Part shown: piece after piece, positions 50,501-63,960 of the stretch
How positions within the stretch are numbered: position 1 is the first letter of the stretch
Layout: every line of letters starts with the position of its first letter
From: Sipunculus nudus
Lineage: Eukaryota; Annelida; Sipuncula; Golfingiida; Sipunculidae
Direction of reading: 5' to 3'
NCBI GenBank assembly: GCA_026874595.1
Contig: CM049310.1
Coordinates: forward strand, 52,280,558 to 52,344,557
Length of the DNA: 64,000 nt
Position numbers and translations under genes: made by a program
Notes under the pieces: generated by a model
Database searches by the model: none
Told to the model about the DNA's origin: nothing
The model's input: only the letters and a program-made list of their open reading frames with translations

Positions 50501-53500
50501 AAATCATAGGCACTCACGTTAATTTTTGATAACCCTTCTGTTAAGAACAACCTGCGGAATAAGCCCACTTTTTGCAAGTGCCAAGCGTGATCTTATTGCA
50601 AAGGTTCCACTTGAATTACATCCGCAAACGAGGGTGGCAGACGGTGGTGTGTGTGTCCGAGCCGTATCTTCAAAATCGCACAGTGTTTCGATGAAAATTA
50701 AAGGAAGGATGGGTAATGCAGAACAACCTATACTGTTGATATGCATAACATCTCTACAATTTACCTGATCAACCCGAAATTACTCATTAACCCCTTAAAT
50801 ATTCAATAAATCAATTGAGAAAATTTTAAGTGTTTGAGTTTCTGTTGATAAGGAAGCAACCTTTAAGTTTTATGATTATTGGTGAGTAACTGACGTTGTC
50901 TAATCGTCATGGTGAGAAGCTTCTGTTTGCTGGCCTTTGGGGGACTAGATTGTGTGTGACCCACCCCATCCCTACGCTCGATAAGCAGCGGTTACGCTAT
51001 GCTCAACTATTCGCTACACTAACCGCTGCAAGAAACCGCGGTTGCCCATAAGGTTTGGCCACCAGGCGGTGTTGTCTCTGTGGAATTCCCCCTGCATAAT
51101 TTTTAACTAATAACGTTGCAGGTATCACCAGCACAATAAATCGGATGTCATTCGAGATGCCGGTCGCTTTGCACTGCGGTCGAAAGTGCTTGGTAGCACA
51201 GACTTTTTCCACTCCGTCACCTTTCAAGACAGCCTCTATACTAACTTGCCGGTATGGCCTTCAGTCATTTATCCCTCCCTGTTTGCATATTTCCTCTTTG
51301 CAGTGTCCGCACGAGCTTTAAATGGGCGCAGCCATGTTTGTTTACAAGCTTAGTCAATCAGAGTTCTTTTACCAGCTCTGCAGGGCACAGGCACCTTTGT
51401 TTACACGCTGAGCCAATCAGATTTTACCTTTCCCAGCGCAAATTGACTTGGTGTTTGGCAAGTTGCCAAACCTGAAAAATCCTTCCATTTCTCACATCGT
51501 GTAAGTTGATCGAAGGTCGCCGGGATGTTATTGTTGGGTGCTTTTCGAAAATCTGTTATCTCCAGATGACCTTTTTTCACTTTAATATCTCACACCCCCA
51601 ATAATGTCAAAGCTGGGCCACTCGCTCACTTCAGTGTCAGTAAGCGCGTGTACAAACAACGGTTCTGATGGTATTTTCACGGGTAATGGCCTTCTGCCCT
51701 GACCATGTCTAACAAATTTAATAAAATGATCGAAACGCTACAGAAACCGTGCATATGTTGGAAGGCGTTCACATAGATTTCTCTCCTTAACGGGAAATTT
51801 TGTGTGATGTGTTACATGTTAACGGCATGACCTGCTCTCTATAATCAAATATACGATCTGTATCTGTTTTTGTGTCCTTAGAACATGACAAATATTACCG
51901 ACGCAGCAGACACTCCGGACCTATTTTATATTTTTGACCCACTATATTGTTCGTTACACATATAAAGTCGTCCAAATTCAATGGTAATATAGGAAGATAT
52001 GACAGAATGATGGTCCCAAAAAGAGATGAAAGTCTTCAGAAAACCTCCGAAAAAAAATCGGCATACATATACCATCACTTACTCATCAAATATGATATAT
52101 AATTTTTACTCTTTTTGCAAGACGCCTGTGGTCAGTAACAGGGAGAATAAGTCTAATGCAGCGAAGACTCAGATTTCAAAATAATTAGGGTAACCGAGAT
52201 TTAAACTCTCTTACCCTAAAAAACTAGAGCCAGATGTAGGAAGCTATCACTTGTCGTCCATGTTAAGCATGCAGACAAAAGCTCTTTTGACAAAATCGGT
52301 AGTAAAAGTGAAACTGTTGCTTCACAACAGGACCAAATAGAAACAGAAAATAATCTTAGAACCTTAAAAATAAACCTTCTACAAGCTTTCAGCCAGACGA
52401 ACTTGTACTGTATCTAAGAAAAAAACCCTGCGCCAGAAATGATTAAATGGCAAGCTTCCATGCATCCCATCGACTACATAATGCTCATTATGAATGGCGG
52501 ATGGATCCTCTTTTACTAGCCGACGTCTGCTGCTGGCGGGATTATATGCAGACCTTTGGTGTTTTGTATTTTAAGTGCAGACACTACACTGAGCGGCATT
52601 CGGTATACGAATTTTGAACGTACTTATCATGCGCTGGCAGAACAACAGAGTTAATATCTTTTGTGAAAGAATCACCCTTCCCACAAAGGAAAAGTTCCAG
52701 GCAGGCCCACGAAGACAAAAGGTGCTGCCCGATTACGACGGAATGACCCCCGGCAAACTTTTTTTAAACAACCATGCATATGCCATCAATTTTAAGGGGC
52801 CTAATCACCTAAAAAGCATGTTGAATAAACACAAAAAAATAGCGTCTTCTCTTTAAAATATATTGGTACCAGCCAGAATTCTGCCCTGAAACCCTTAGCC
52901 TATTCCTGTACACGAGTGTTAAAAAAAATTGGCTAGGCGCGGCCACAGGGGTCAACATAAACAAAGCGCCTAGGCCACAACTCCTGTCAATGAGGAGATG
53001 CCCTGACTTAGTCCAAAAATTGAAAACATGTTCCTGCTGCTCGCTGAAACATCGCATGTTGTATATCTTTAGAATTTCTATGTAATGACATATCCAAGTA
53101 TTAACCGGGAGGGGAGGGGGTCCACCTTTTAGCAAGATTAAAGGGAAAGCATCCAAAATTGGAAATATGATTATCTGAACAAAATTCAACTTACGATAAT
53201 TAAAGTTATATGCGTGTTATATAATAAAAATCCTACATGCTTCAAAGTTTTAACAGCAACTGACAGGCCAAAGACTTTTATCATTAATTAACTTTCCAAA
53301 AATAAACTTTGACAGCGTAAAGACAAGGACATATGACAATCCATATTAGTATCTGGTTTACTGGTTTCATAACTAGGATTAATGTATGGACGTCAAGCTC
53401 GATGGCTCCAGGAATATCTGCGATGCTATATATTGCACTCATTTAGGTCTGTATTCCAGCCGGCATCCTACTTAAAAAAAATGAAACGACTGAATAGGAA

Positions 53501-54046
53501 CATAATTTATACATGAATATCAATGAAATATTTATGAAAGTCTTAGGAAATAAAAGTGTATGAAGATAAGCAAATGCCTTTCCTGACCGAATTATCTGAA
53601 AAATACACTAACAGGGATATGGCTCAATTCACAATTGGGTCCAAAATCTTGTGTCCTTTCGTTCTTTCTGCGCCGTGTAATTTTATCATAAGAGATTAGA
53701 ATTGTCAATTGATCAAAAGATTAAATCAATGTCAGATACTTTCCCTGTTCCGACTGTTCTGATGGAAAATAACCTATTTATAACAGTGTTTTTACGGTAA
53801 TGTGTGTCACCATGGAACACCTCTTTTTGGTTATGGAAACGTTGGTGAGCTGTAGCCAATTTTTGTGACTTTGATTAGTAGAAGATTTGGGAAAAGGTCC
53901 AATTGGGCAAGGCGATAAAGAGGCTTTCTTCTGTTGTAACGGTATTAATCCACTGAGTATTTCGTCTGTTCCAGGACGTAGAGAATGTATATTCTTTATC
54001 ACTGGACGGGGCCCAGGAGGATTATTGTCCTAAAATTAAAACATAA
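47576..54046. other. Long stretch, mostly unique, no gene recognised
   Basis: At about 49170-49370 a decayed repeat carries TTTAAGGTCAAGGTCACAAG, similar in wording to the repeat at 20852. Near 51290-51420 there are promoter-like words (GTTTGCAT, AGTCAATCAG, and GAGCCAATCAG resembling an NF-Y site), but no adjacent exon was found. A 75-codon frame from ATG at 52629 is polar and protein-like but unrecognised. Confidence 0.35.
50985..51029. other. Inverted repeat with 10-bp perfect arms
   Basis: GCAGCGGTTA (50985-50994) and TAACCGCTGC (51020-51029) are exact inverses around a 25-nt loop. It could form a cruciform or RNA stem. No flanking element ends were seen. Confidence 0.6.
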
Positions 54047-54319
54047 GCAAAAAAAAAAGATATGGTTCTCAGGCACTTTTTTTTATAAAAAACAATGTGA
54101 TATTTTTTACCTTTTTTGTATGTTTTGATTCGATGAAAATGTCATCTGATCAGGGAGCACGATAATAACAGAATTTTCTTTGCTAAACAGGTAAAAGCAC
54201 TACATTACAATGGAAATCTGATTAAATTTGTATTATTTTATCTTCTTGAAAAATGAAAATCAAATTAAAAAAACTGATGCGGGGGATTCAAATTTACCTG
54301 AGAACCATACCTTTTTTGC
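54047..54319. mobile_element. Foldback/MITE-like inverted repeat, 273 bp
   Basis: GCAAAAAA...TATGGTTCTCAGG (54047-54073) is the inverse of CCTGAGAACCATAC...TTTTTTGC (54297-54319), with a perfect 13-base core and a slightly different A-run length. The AT-rich interior has no coding capacity. Target duplications are obscured by A/T runs. Confidence 0.5.
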
Positions 54320-55795
54320 ATTTTTCTGCCTGGTGAAGAAGAGAGACATAAGAGAAGAGACAATGTGTTAAAGTGGTACGGTCCAGTTACTGACGTCTGT
54401 TCCTTAAAGACAGTTCCTTTGACCTTAAAATAACCTATTAAAATAAAATTTGTCATATCCTCCCACTATCAACTTCCACATATGTGCATTTAACCCCCCT
54501 CTAGTTACAAACTTTTCTTTTTTTTTGTCAACATGGCACATGTATTATGTTTTCTTACAGTGTCATATAAACGTACTCTTACTACAATCACTGGGCCGTT
54601 GTATAACATAGAATTAATTGATTTATATGTGGATGCAGCTGCGCTATGATCTTGCAACACACACACTGGTATAACCTTTGAACCACACAATAACGCAGAG
54701 GATAAAACTGCTTTCCATTAGTTCCATCCTTCTTTTGTTATATGCACTATAACACGTGGAATCGTTTGTACAATAGCACATATGTTCCATGCTACGGTTA
54801 CACGGTCATAACACTAGTTAAAACTCGGAACGGGACATGTGTGGGACTGGTGGACAAAAGAAAAAGAAAGAAATAGCTAATTGGAAAGTTAACAGAGCTA
54901 ATTTTGAACAGAGATTGGCTAGTGCTAAGATAAACCATTACATACTTGAACTATTACAAACAGCAGAACAGCGCCATATTCTGATGCAATAGTCAAATAT
55001 ATAACTAGTGTACAGTGAATGTAATATGGCCTTCATATAAAGACTGTTAACACATTTTAGTCAAAGATATTACTATATATTTAAGTAACATATGTGAACT
55101 ACATTTTACTGTTAACTAATATAGTTAATTAATGGGCTGCAATAATAACCAAGGCTATACATTAGAGCCCACACATGGTAGATTCAAATATCTGTGGCGA
55201 CACTTTCATGCTGCCAATCTCTTACAAACAGGAAGTGACCTCACTGTCATGTTTATAGTCTATGCACACGGTGACCCCTGGTCATTACTGTGTGTGATGT
55301 GATGCATGCTCAACAGGGAACACACCACACACAAAACCCAAAGTTCCCCGGTTGACACCAACAATGATGGACCAACAATGACTCACAACCTTTACAATTT
55401 TAATTACATTGTTGTAAACAATTGATATGTATGTTACGTTAAATAAATGTGTAGTTACAATACACACAGAGTAAGTCAGAAATCACACATTTAAAAATGG
55501 GGCGAATAGCTGGCATAAACTATAAAAAAGTTCAGAGAAACCACTCGGCCAAACTGTTTTAGGAACCTATGCAGCATATAAAGTAAGGCTAAACAAGCTT
55601 TACCTTATGTTCTTAAGAAATCTTAATTGATAAATTTAAACACAGTAATCCATAACTTCAGGTAAGACACCTTTCCATTGGTGTAGTTTTTAAACAACAT
55701 GTTTTCATTTGTAAAAGGATTTTGTAGAATTGAGTAAAATATGAAAAAGTATGCTTTCTAAGGAATGCAGGCCGCGCCATGTGGGCGGTCCTTTA
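54320..55795. other. Non-coding stretch
   Basis: Nothing recognised. Confidence 0.4.
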
Positions 55796-55950
55796 TGTAG
55801 GGTACTCCACAATACAGTGTTCTCATACACTTATTCCCGCCCATATTCCCATGTTCAATCGTGCATATGTGTCTGCGTATCTGTGTATATTCCTGGACGT
55901 CATCGCGGGATTCGATCGGATTATAAGCCGCAACAACACCAAAATCTCAC
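55796..55950 (+). repeat. Dispersed repeat with CCCATATTCC core, copy 3
   Basis: TGTAGGGTACTCCACAATAC, TCATACACTTATTCCCGCC and CATATTCCCATGTTCAATCG follow the order seen at 25738. AACACCAAAATCTCACTG (about 55937) parallels CACACCAAAATCTAATCGG in copy 2. The 127-codon ORF from 55751 runs through it and is not a recognised gene. Confidence 0.45.
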
Positions 55951-58900
55951 TGATTCTTCCTTGGCCCAATCCCGAAATATCATGAGAATAATAAGAGACT
56001 GCGTTAGTTATGTTGCCAACAAATGCACAAAAACACACAAATACCCCAATACCCTACTGAACGCATACCTCCAGGCGTATACCCTCCTATCAACTGGTCA
56101 GCGTCTACCTTACTTCTTCTTGGTCGTAATTTAGAAAATAAATACAATGCTGATTTCTTGGCGTTTAATACTTTGCCAACGAAATCAATTATGATATTGC
56201 TTCATTATCTCTGATACATAGACCTATAGATACACGAGACCTATGCGCTGCGTAAAACTACTGCCAGGATGAAAAAAAGAGAGATTAGATTACCCTATCA
56301 AAATCGGTTCTCCGGGATTCAAGGGGTACTCATGTTCCATGTTACATTCTTTAGATATTTCACAGCACGCCTTCATATTGGACCAGGAATAAAACCAGGA
56401 ATAAAATATAAATAACAATTTACAGATGATTTTCTGTTAGCTGTTGATGTTAACAAGCCCTGAACACACGAACAGTAAACGTGCGAAGTTGGCCGATAAC
56501 ACCCTTTTTTGTCGGTTAGTAACCTATAGGCCAGATATGGATTTAACGCATTTTCTTAATACTTTTACTATTTTTCATAATCCTGAAACTGGAGGCTATC
56601 TAAACGTTATTTCTTATAGTCAAGTTTAAAGTTCATATGTTTTAAGTCAAACTTCGATAATCATTATGCGCCACCAAATGATACAGGCAGGACATATTTT
56701 CTGGCCTTTCTGGCATTTCATACACAATCAGATTATAATCAGATTTTTGAAGGGAAAACATGAAATCAAGTTACTAGTGTAAACCCCGTGTGCACTTGTT
56801 TTTTATCCTAATTTTAAAATGATGCACTCAAAGAACATCAGGAGATCCAGCTCAGAGTCGCTACAGTAACTGTAATTTTATTTTTCTATAACAAAAGCCG
56901 GGGTTATGATGAAATGTGATTTTGAGAAAAAGAGGAAACGTCTAAAGCCGAACCCAATTGGTGAAGCAAAAAAAATATATGAATTGTCGGTGACGAAGAG
57001 GCAGCATTTGTAAAAAGGAGCATTAATTTCCTGTTAGGCGGTTTTATGAATATTGGAAATAGTTCCAATCTCCCAATTTCACCCGGGAAGGGCATTAACG
57101 ACATGTGAAGAAAATATAGTGCATCTGAAATCGTCAAAACCAGTTCTAATGGGCCCCGGGTCGCTCGTTTCTTACAAGTAAGATGAATAGGACACTTCCA
57201 GCGTACCACTAAATCTCATTCATTTTCATCATGAATAGATCAGGTATTACCTTTTCAGGGTTACGGGACTATAATTGAATTTATCTGTTCAGTCATTTCA
57301 GCACAGGAAAGGGCCTCCGATCTGGGATTATGCAGGTCGTTCTAATGCAACCTTTATTTTCATGGAACGCGCACAAAAAATGCAACATTGAGTATATTCA
57401 TCGTATGGAAACTTTTATCTACGGATGCCTTCTTTTGTGTTACAGTATTTTTTTAGTTCTTATGTATAACACGCAACAGGGCTGAAATTTACACCATAAT
57501 CTTTTAAAGTAATTACACTATGTAGTAATTACTAGTTTTACCATCATGAACAGATCGGAATTTCAAGAAGATTGAGTCATCAAAAACTATGACTATTGTT
57601 GGTAGAAAAACCTGTGACCAATATGAAAGAGTAATCACCATATATCAAAGCTGAAATGAGATCGCAGTGCGTAACATTATTGGCTATGTGCGGCTCTCTT
57701 TGAAAATATCTTTGTTATCCCTAGATGAGGCCGGCGTATGAATACAGATGAGTCCTAATCGGTTTTATAACACAATCAAAACAGCCTCAAATAATGAACT
57801 TCCGCCTTTTATCGTCATCACTTATCACAGAGCACTTATTATAAATCTTTTATCATTTATTATGGCTTTATCGAAACCCGCTAGATATCTTTATAAGTAA
57901 ATTGCCCGGATGCTACTATGAGTACATCAAAACCACACAATTATCTTGGGTATGGGGTAGCATCTCAAGAGACCAGAAGAGGAAGAGGCCATCGTTTGTT
58001 TAATTATCTTGATTTTTTAACGTTCTTTGATAATTTGAATCTTGGCTGAGACAACTTTTGAAGTTGAGGAGTTGAAACCTTTTTCCAGTTCAGGCTCCAG
58101 TAATGGCGGAACGTCCATGGCAGCACACAGTTTTCTTTTTATTTCAAAATACAGGGGAAATCATTTAAAACATGACTTGAGAGCGACTTTTCTTCTTCAG
58201 TTTGTTCTGATAGTCGTTTTCTTTTTGCGTGATAATACTCTAGCCTCTACATTTACATTTAGGAAAGACAGTTATTCTGAAAGCAATTACTGTGAAAAAT
58301 CGCATACAGGCCTTTTCAACGGAAAAAGTAAACGGATGACTCAAATATGCAAATAAAAATGTGATTGGATACTATGAAATGCATCGAATTATGAGGCCTA
58401 ATCAACTCAGATAAACTTCTGGTAACTGTAATTCTCCAATGTTGGGTATTTCCACTCATCTAACATTAATACCCGTGTCTAAGATTTTGATAAGAAACAT
58501 TCTGTAAAATAGAAGTAAAATTTGATTGTTCTCCATCAGAATTTCCAGAGATGAAGTAAAAAATGGTGACGTACTGTACTTATACGCTAGGAGGAGATGC
58601 ATGCCAACCTGAAAGACCGGAGGAAAGTGCTGATGCCTAATAAATCTTGATCTAAAACCTAAAAAAAACCCTCTGATCTGAAAATATAGGCAAGGGTCAC
58701 TGAAACTGAAGTAATTGGACCATAGTAAGCTACCTCCTGGGTAAGAATCAATACAATCCTGCAGGTAAAAAAGTGGCGGAAACAATAATACTGGTAATAA
58801 TAATTATGAGAAGAAGAAGGAGGCGAAGGACAATACTAACCATATAAGTAAATTATTGTACTAGGTCAGGGGAGGACTGTCGTTAACGGATAACCTTCTA

Positions 58901-60342
58901 CTAACTCTTAACCATCACAAGCTTTAATGAGGACATGTTGATCTTTACTCGGTTGGCCACGGGGTGAAAACCAAGGTCTGGGAGCCTCAAAAAGTTAGAC
59001 ACTTGTACTTTAAATTTCCTGAAATGAATCAAAAACCCAAATTATAATATCAACTAAATGGGGACATGATATAATTCACGAAACTTTCACTAGAATCTGA
59101 TCATGAAATTAGAAGAAATAAAAACAACAAACGGTTCAAGTGACATACTGAAATATTCTCACTTTCTTAGTACATTTTGAAAATATGTGAAGTTTAAAGG
59201 TTAAAAATTACTTTTGAAAAGAAGGAAAGCTTAGAAAGTATTCAATCAATATTATTGCATATCAAAAATAAGATGTAGATTGCGCATGGAATTAAACAAC
59301 AGTTAAGAATCCCTTGGTTTGTTATACATGATAAAAGTGAATATCTTACATAACAGAAGACAATATATAATTAAAGCCTTATTCAAATTCTTTCTGAATT
59401 TTATGAAAGATTTTATGGGCCTGTACTGGATTACATTAACATCCATCCTGTCTTTCCGGTGGCAACAAATTAAAAACTTTATCTGAAAGTAATGCTGTAC
59501 ACACCACGGTTTGACGAGCTGCAGCCAGGACTTGGCACGAGATCCTCCCGTTATAATTATGTACTGGGAGGTGTGCTCTCTGCCAAAACGATCACATAAA
59601 GCTGTCCAATGCCTTACCATAGTCAAGGGCCATATCCTGAATCTGTCAGAGAATGACAGGGTTCTTATTATTGACATTGGTGGATATGATTTTTATCATA
59701 ATTAATATTGTTCTGCTCCCATTGAGGCTTGGGTCGACCGCAGGATAAAGCAATATTACGGTGTAATGACGTATGCCGAGTGGGACCATATCTTGGATTG
59801 ATTTTAAGGATATTTCAAAGGTTTATATCGCTAGCTGCATCCTGTCCACTCAAAAAGTTGTTCTTCATAAAAAAAATAGAGTCCTATTTTAGCTGATTAT
59901 AAAATTAACAAGGTGAAAAGAAGTAAACATCTTATATAAGGCCTCCTGTGCTCTTATTGTAACCTACTAGAAATTACATTCCTTGTGTTCATATGGTAAA
60001 GGTAAAAGCTCTACTCAGCCTTCCCTTTTTTTATTTAAAACGTCATCCTGAAAATAGCCTTTAGTTCCATATCTTTAATATTTATTTATTATATCCGACA
60101 TACGAAACCTATAGGGTATATTATATACTGCAGTTTTGGCCATTACGCGAAACTACTGATTACATCTGCACATATTACATTGAAATATACGTCAAACAAG
60201 CGCTCGCGATTTCCAGATTGCTAGCCTTCTGTACTTAATTTCCATAATTAATGTGTGAATTTTACACGCAATATTATCCATTTGGAAAATATAACAAAAC
60301 AAATTGATCTTTACTGGTCATCTTTAAAGATTATTGGAGTTG
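55951..60342. other. Long stretch, no gene recognised
   Basis: ORFs of 100-125 codons at 56904-57209 (-), 58042-58356 (+), 58456-58785 (-) and 59303-59677 (-) were inspected; none shows a known motif and most start at non-ATG codons. The segment 59500-59705 is less AT-rich and one plus-strand frame reads SENDRVLIIDIGGYDF, which is protein-like but too short to place. Confidence 0.35.
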
Positions 60343-60380
60343 TAGTCAATTAAGCAGCACCTAGTCAATTAAGCAGCACC
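60343..60380 (+). repeat. Perfect 19 bp tandem duplication
   Basis: TAGTCAATTAAGCAGCACC occurs twice, back to back. Confidence 0.9.
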
Positions 60381-63181
60381 ATGTCCCAATGAAAATTCCC
60401 TCGAAATCATGAGCAACTTAAAGAGCCGTTAAGCGAGCGCAAACCTCGCCAAACACTCGGGGTTATCCAAATCACATCCTATATGGATTCCGGTATTTCT
60501 TCCATCTGTTATGAAAATTGAAAAGAATTACAAGAAAAGGTGAATAACAATAGTATTTTTAATAGTATTTTTCTTCTGGATTTCTAGAATTTAGAACTAG
60601 GAAACGTATCTCTATATATGTCATATGTACCAAGTTAACCAAGAGGATGAGAAGCATCAATATATATTCACATTAACTGTTGATTATATTGATAAAGATT
60701 ACCTGATTTTTTTTTATTTTTCAGATTTCATGAATCACTTAAGATCTTTCACGCATCGTTCTCGTGTATAAATTTATAAACATATCATGAACTGAGAGCA
60801 AATTATTGGTTAATATTAGTTTTATAAGCCGGGGGTGTATCTTGAACAGTGGTTATTTGAAACCAGGTTCAGGCTACCCCGGAGTATATACAAAATCGCT
60901 GTCAGATTGTAACCTGAGAAGGGATCGGCTTGAAGTCCGGGATAAAAATTTTAATTTCCGACACGTTAGGTTGACCTTGGGTTTCCTCAAGAGTAGCAGT
61001 GTATCTTTAATTAATGTATAAGTCAGGTTAACAGACTCGAGCCATGTATAAGAAAGGAGAAAGTCTGTTGTTTGAATACGACCGGGTTCATTTTAAGCGA
61101 AGGAAGGTAAAACCTATCGATACACGAGATCGACTTTTTACCAGCTTTTGGTCTCTGAGTATGTTTTTATCAGCTATTACTAATGTTGTCTAAGTGCTGG
61201 ATACCATAAAAATACGAAAGCTTCATATGAAAACTTCAGAGAAGTTTTACTTCCAGCAATTTCACAATAACGATGAATAAAAATACAGGTTAAAAGTTAA
61301 TTCTTTAAACATTATAACTGAAATACAGGTTAAATGTCAGATTTTATGTCTTTTCTTATCTGCCTAGTGCCCATGTCGTAAAATTAAAGATCTAAGATAT
61401 GACGAAGATGATGAATCTACTTACGTCTTTTCCAAACATTTTCGAAATTGTTTTACCGATTTCTTGTACAGCAATACGTAATAACCCTGTTATATTATGA
61501 TATAGGTTCAATTTATGTTGCAAGATTCCGAGTTTTAGTGTATATAAAGAAGATCAAAATAAAAATAAAATATAAAAGAACTTCTTGAACGATATTTGTC
61601 TTATAAAATAAACGAGGAAAGGATATCACAGGGCACCTGAGGCCACTTTGACGTTGTCTTTTCTTATGCCAAAGATAAAACCAATGTTATTTCGGTTGGG
61701 TTGAAGCGCTTTGGGTAAAAACATTGTCTGTTTCTGTCTGGTAAAGCCACAAGGCCAAGGAGAGAAGATGCTCATATTATTTCCCTTTCTTATGATGCAG
61801 GCGAGACAGCGCCCAGCACAGGATGTTCATTACAGATGTGGCAAAAACCCGATGACCTTCATGGGGACTGCATAACCATAGAGAAAAAACCTGTTTTCCA
61901 GCAAGGAATCTTTGGTTGGAACTAATGAAAAGCTCGCGGGTGAGGAGTGCTGTTACTTTTTCCTTAAGTCCGGAAAGTTTTCACTAACAAATGCTACCTT
62001 CCCTAGGGGCTACCATTTGTACCTACGTTCAATCACCCCAAGCTGGTGCATTGTATACCAGCGGAAAATAATACTACGTATCGATCAATTTACTTTTGAT
62101 TTCTTTCACACAGTGAAGGCTGGGAGCCTGTTCTGTTCTAACCACTCTTCCACTTGCTTTTTCATCCACAGAATTTGGCTTTTCTAATTTTTTGCTCTTT
62201 TATTAAATTAAATAAGATCAAATGTCTTCTCACACTCTGGCTATGTTCAAAAGCATAATAATAACCTGGGGCATTCAAAAGTATGCGATCATTTAAAAGA
62301 GAGACGCTTTCTGACTGACGCTTTGTATGAACTTCAATAACGTTTATGTATAATAAAAAAAGTAATATGACTTAATTTTACGTCATACCGTCCAAGGAAT
62401 CCGATTGATGGTAAGCGTGTCTATAACTACTATACTAAGCAATCTAAAACAAATAGGAGACGTGCATTTAATCCGAACGGATGCGTGACCGTGCCGGTTC
62501 TTCACCGAGGGTCGTGATAGTATTTGGGACATAAGAGATAGCTATATGCTTTCTGGTTTAGGCCGCAGTTTTATCGCTAATATCACAGCAAGAGGACAGG
62601 TGCTGTGACATTAACCCAGGCCTGTTTCTCTAGGACCGGCGAAGAATGTATAAACCAGTGCTGGCCAAATTTGTTGCACGTTTGTTAACATGGCCTCATT
62701 GAAACAAAGCGAAGGTGAGGGACCGTACCTTTGCCGAATGGATTTTTTTATTTATTTTACAATTTTTTCTATAAAAGTTAAAATGTATACATAAACAAAT
62801 AAAATTTCACAAACACAAAGTAAAAACAAGACAACAAAACATATAGAAAAATTAAAACACATCCAGGTATCTACAAATAATATACACAAGCATAAATCTA
62901 CATCTAACATGAAATCACCCCTTTTTAGCAGAATTCATCTTTTCCACAACATGTTATGTTTTGTTAATTTGTCTTTGCTTATTGCAATATTTCTTTCTAT
63001 TGTATTATTTGAATAAATAAAGTTGATGGCTCCTTTAAAGAAAGGTCTTGCTTTTAAACATTTTTCAAAGCACAGGCGAGGGAGCCATTATTTTTGCCAT
63101 CTGGCTTATTTTGCCATATGATTTATTGAATACTTAGGGTAATTTATGGTAACCTGTTTGAAAGTAGTATACATCTCGGAA
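60381..63181. other. Non-coding stretch
   Basis: Nothing firmly recognised. An ATGGCCTCATTG start with donor-like GAAG|GTGAGG near 62691-62716 could be a tiny first exon, but its phase does not fit the exon at 63961. Confidence 0.35.
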
Positions 63182-63337
63182 AAGTACCCTTTTCCGTAAG
63201 CAGTGCAGACACGTGGATATGTTTACAGTCATGAAGTGAGCGCTCTTATTGGATGGGTAAAGTACCCATTTCCGTAAGCAGTGCAGACACGTGGATATGT
63301 TTACAGTCATGAAGTGAGCGCTCTTATTGGATGGGTT
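63182..63337. repeat. 78 bp tandem duplication, one mismatch
   Basis: Units 63182-63259 and 63260-63337 differ at a single base (ACCCTTTTCC against ACCCATTTCC). The length is a multiple of three, so a minus-strand ORF crossing it shows a 26-residue repeat; I do not take that as evidence of coding. Confidence 0.95.
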
Positions 63338-63960
63338 TCGCATCCATATCGACACTCGTGTTAAATTAAAGATAGCACTTTGTATTAGATGTGTAAAATT
63401 CATCGCGGAGAAGAGACTGCGTAGTAAAACTAGGTGATTAAACGGAGATAGTAAAATTAAAATAGTGACACACGTGACTCCCAAGTTCCCATTATGAGCT
63501 CAGTTAAGGTATGAGAGTCATGTTTGAACTGTCGAGTGTTAGAGTTCTTTGCAATCATTGTATTCCTTAAGCTTCTGTGCATTTAAAAAAACTGCCCTCG
63601 TATGCATCACGCTGTAATGTTAAACCTTTCAATATATAATCATTGTTGGATAAAATAAGCCCAGAGGATGAGAAACTATACTTCCAACAGTTTCATTTTT
63701 TTTTCACAAACAAATGCGGGGCATACATATGTGAAGCTGTATGGTATATTTGTTTTCAAGTTATTCCAAATTAAAATCTAAAATCTACCAATATAGTTTT
63801 GAAGTGAGGAAAACTTGTTATAACCAAGCTCAAGAGTTCTCATTGGATGCTTTAAAAGACGATATAATAAATGATTCTAAAACGTCCAAGGTCTTTTCGA
63901 AAGGAAGCCATTGAGGAGCGATTTTGAAAATGTCTTCAAATCGTGTTTCTCTTTTTTCAG
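63338..63960. other. Probable intron or upstream sequence of the right-edge exon
   Basis: AT-rich; ends in the pyrimidine tract and CAG that precede 63961. Confidence 0.3.

Noticed and set aside
59303-59705. Overlapping ORFs, one reading SENDRVLIIDIGGYDF
   Set aside because: It loosely recalls SGNH-hydrolase-like transposon proteins, but the match is too short, and the minus-strand frame is equally open.
62691-62716. Possible first exon MASLKQSE with GAAG|GTGAGG donor
   Set aside because: Only eight codons, and its phase 1 end would put the 63961 exon into a stop at once.
63134-63484. 116-codon minus-strand ORF with a 26-residue internal repeat
   Set aside because: The repeat reflects a 78-bp DNA duplication; the ORF starts at a non-ATG codon and has no known motif.
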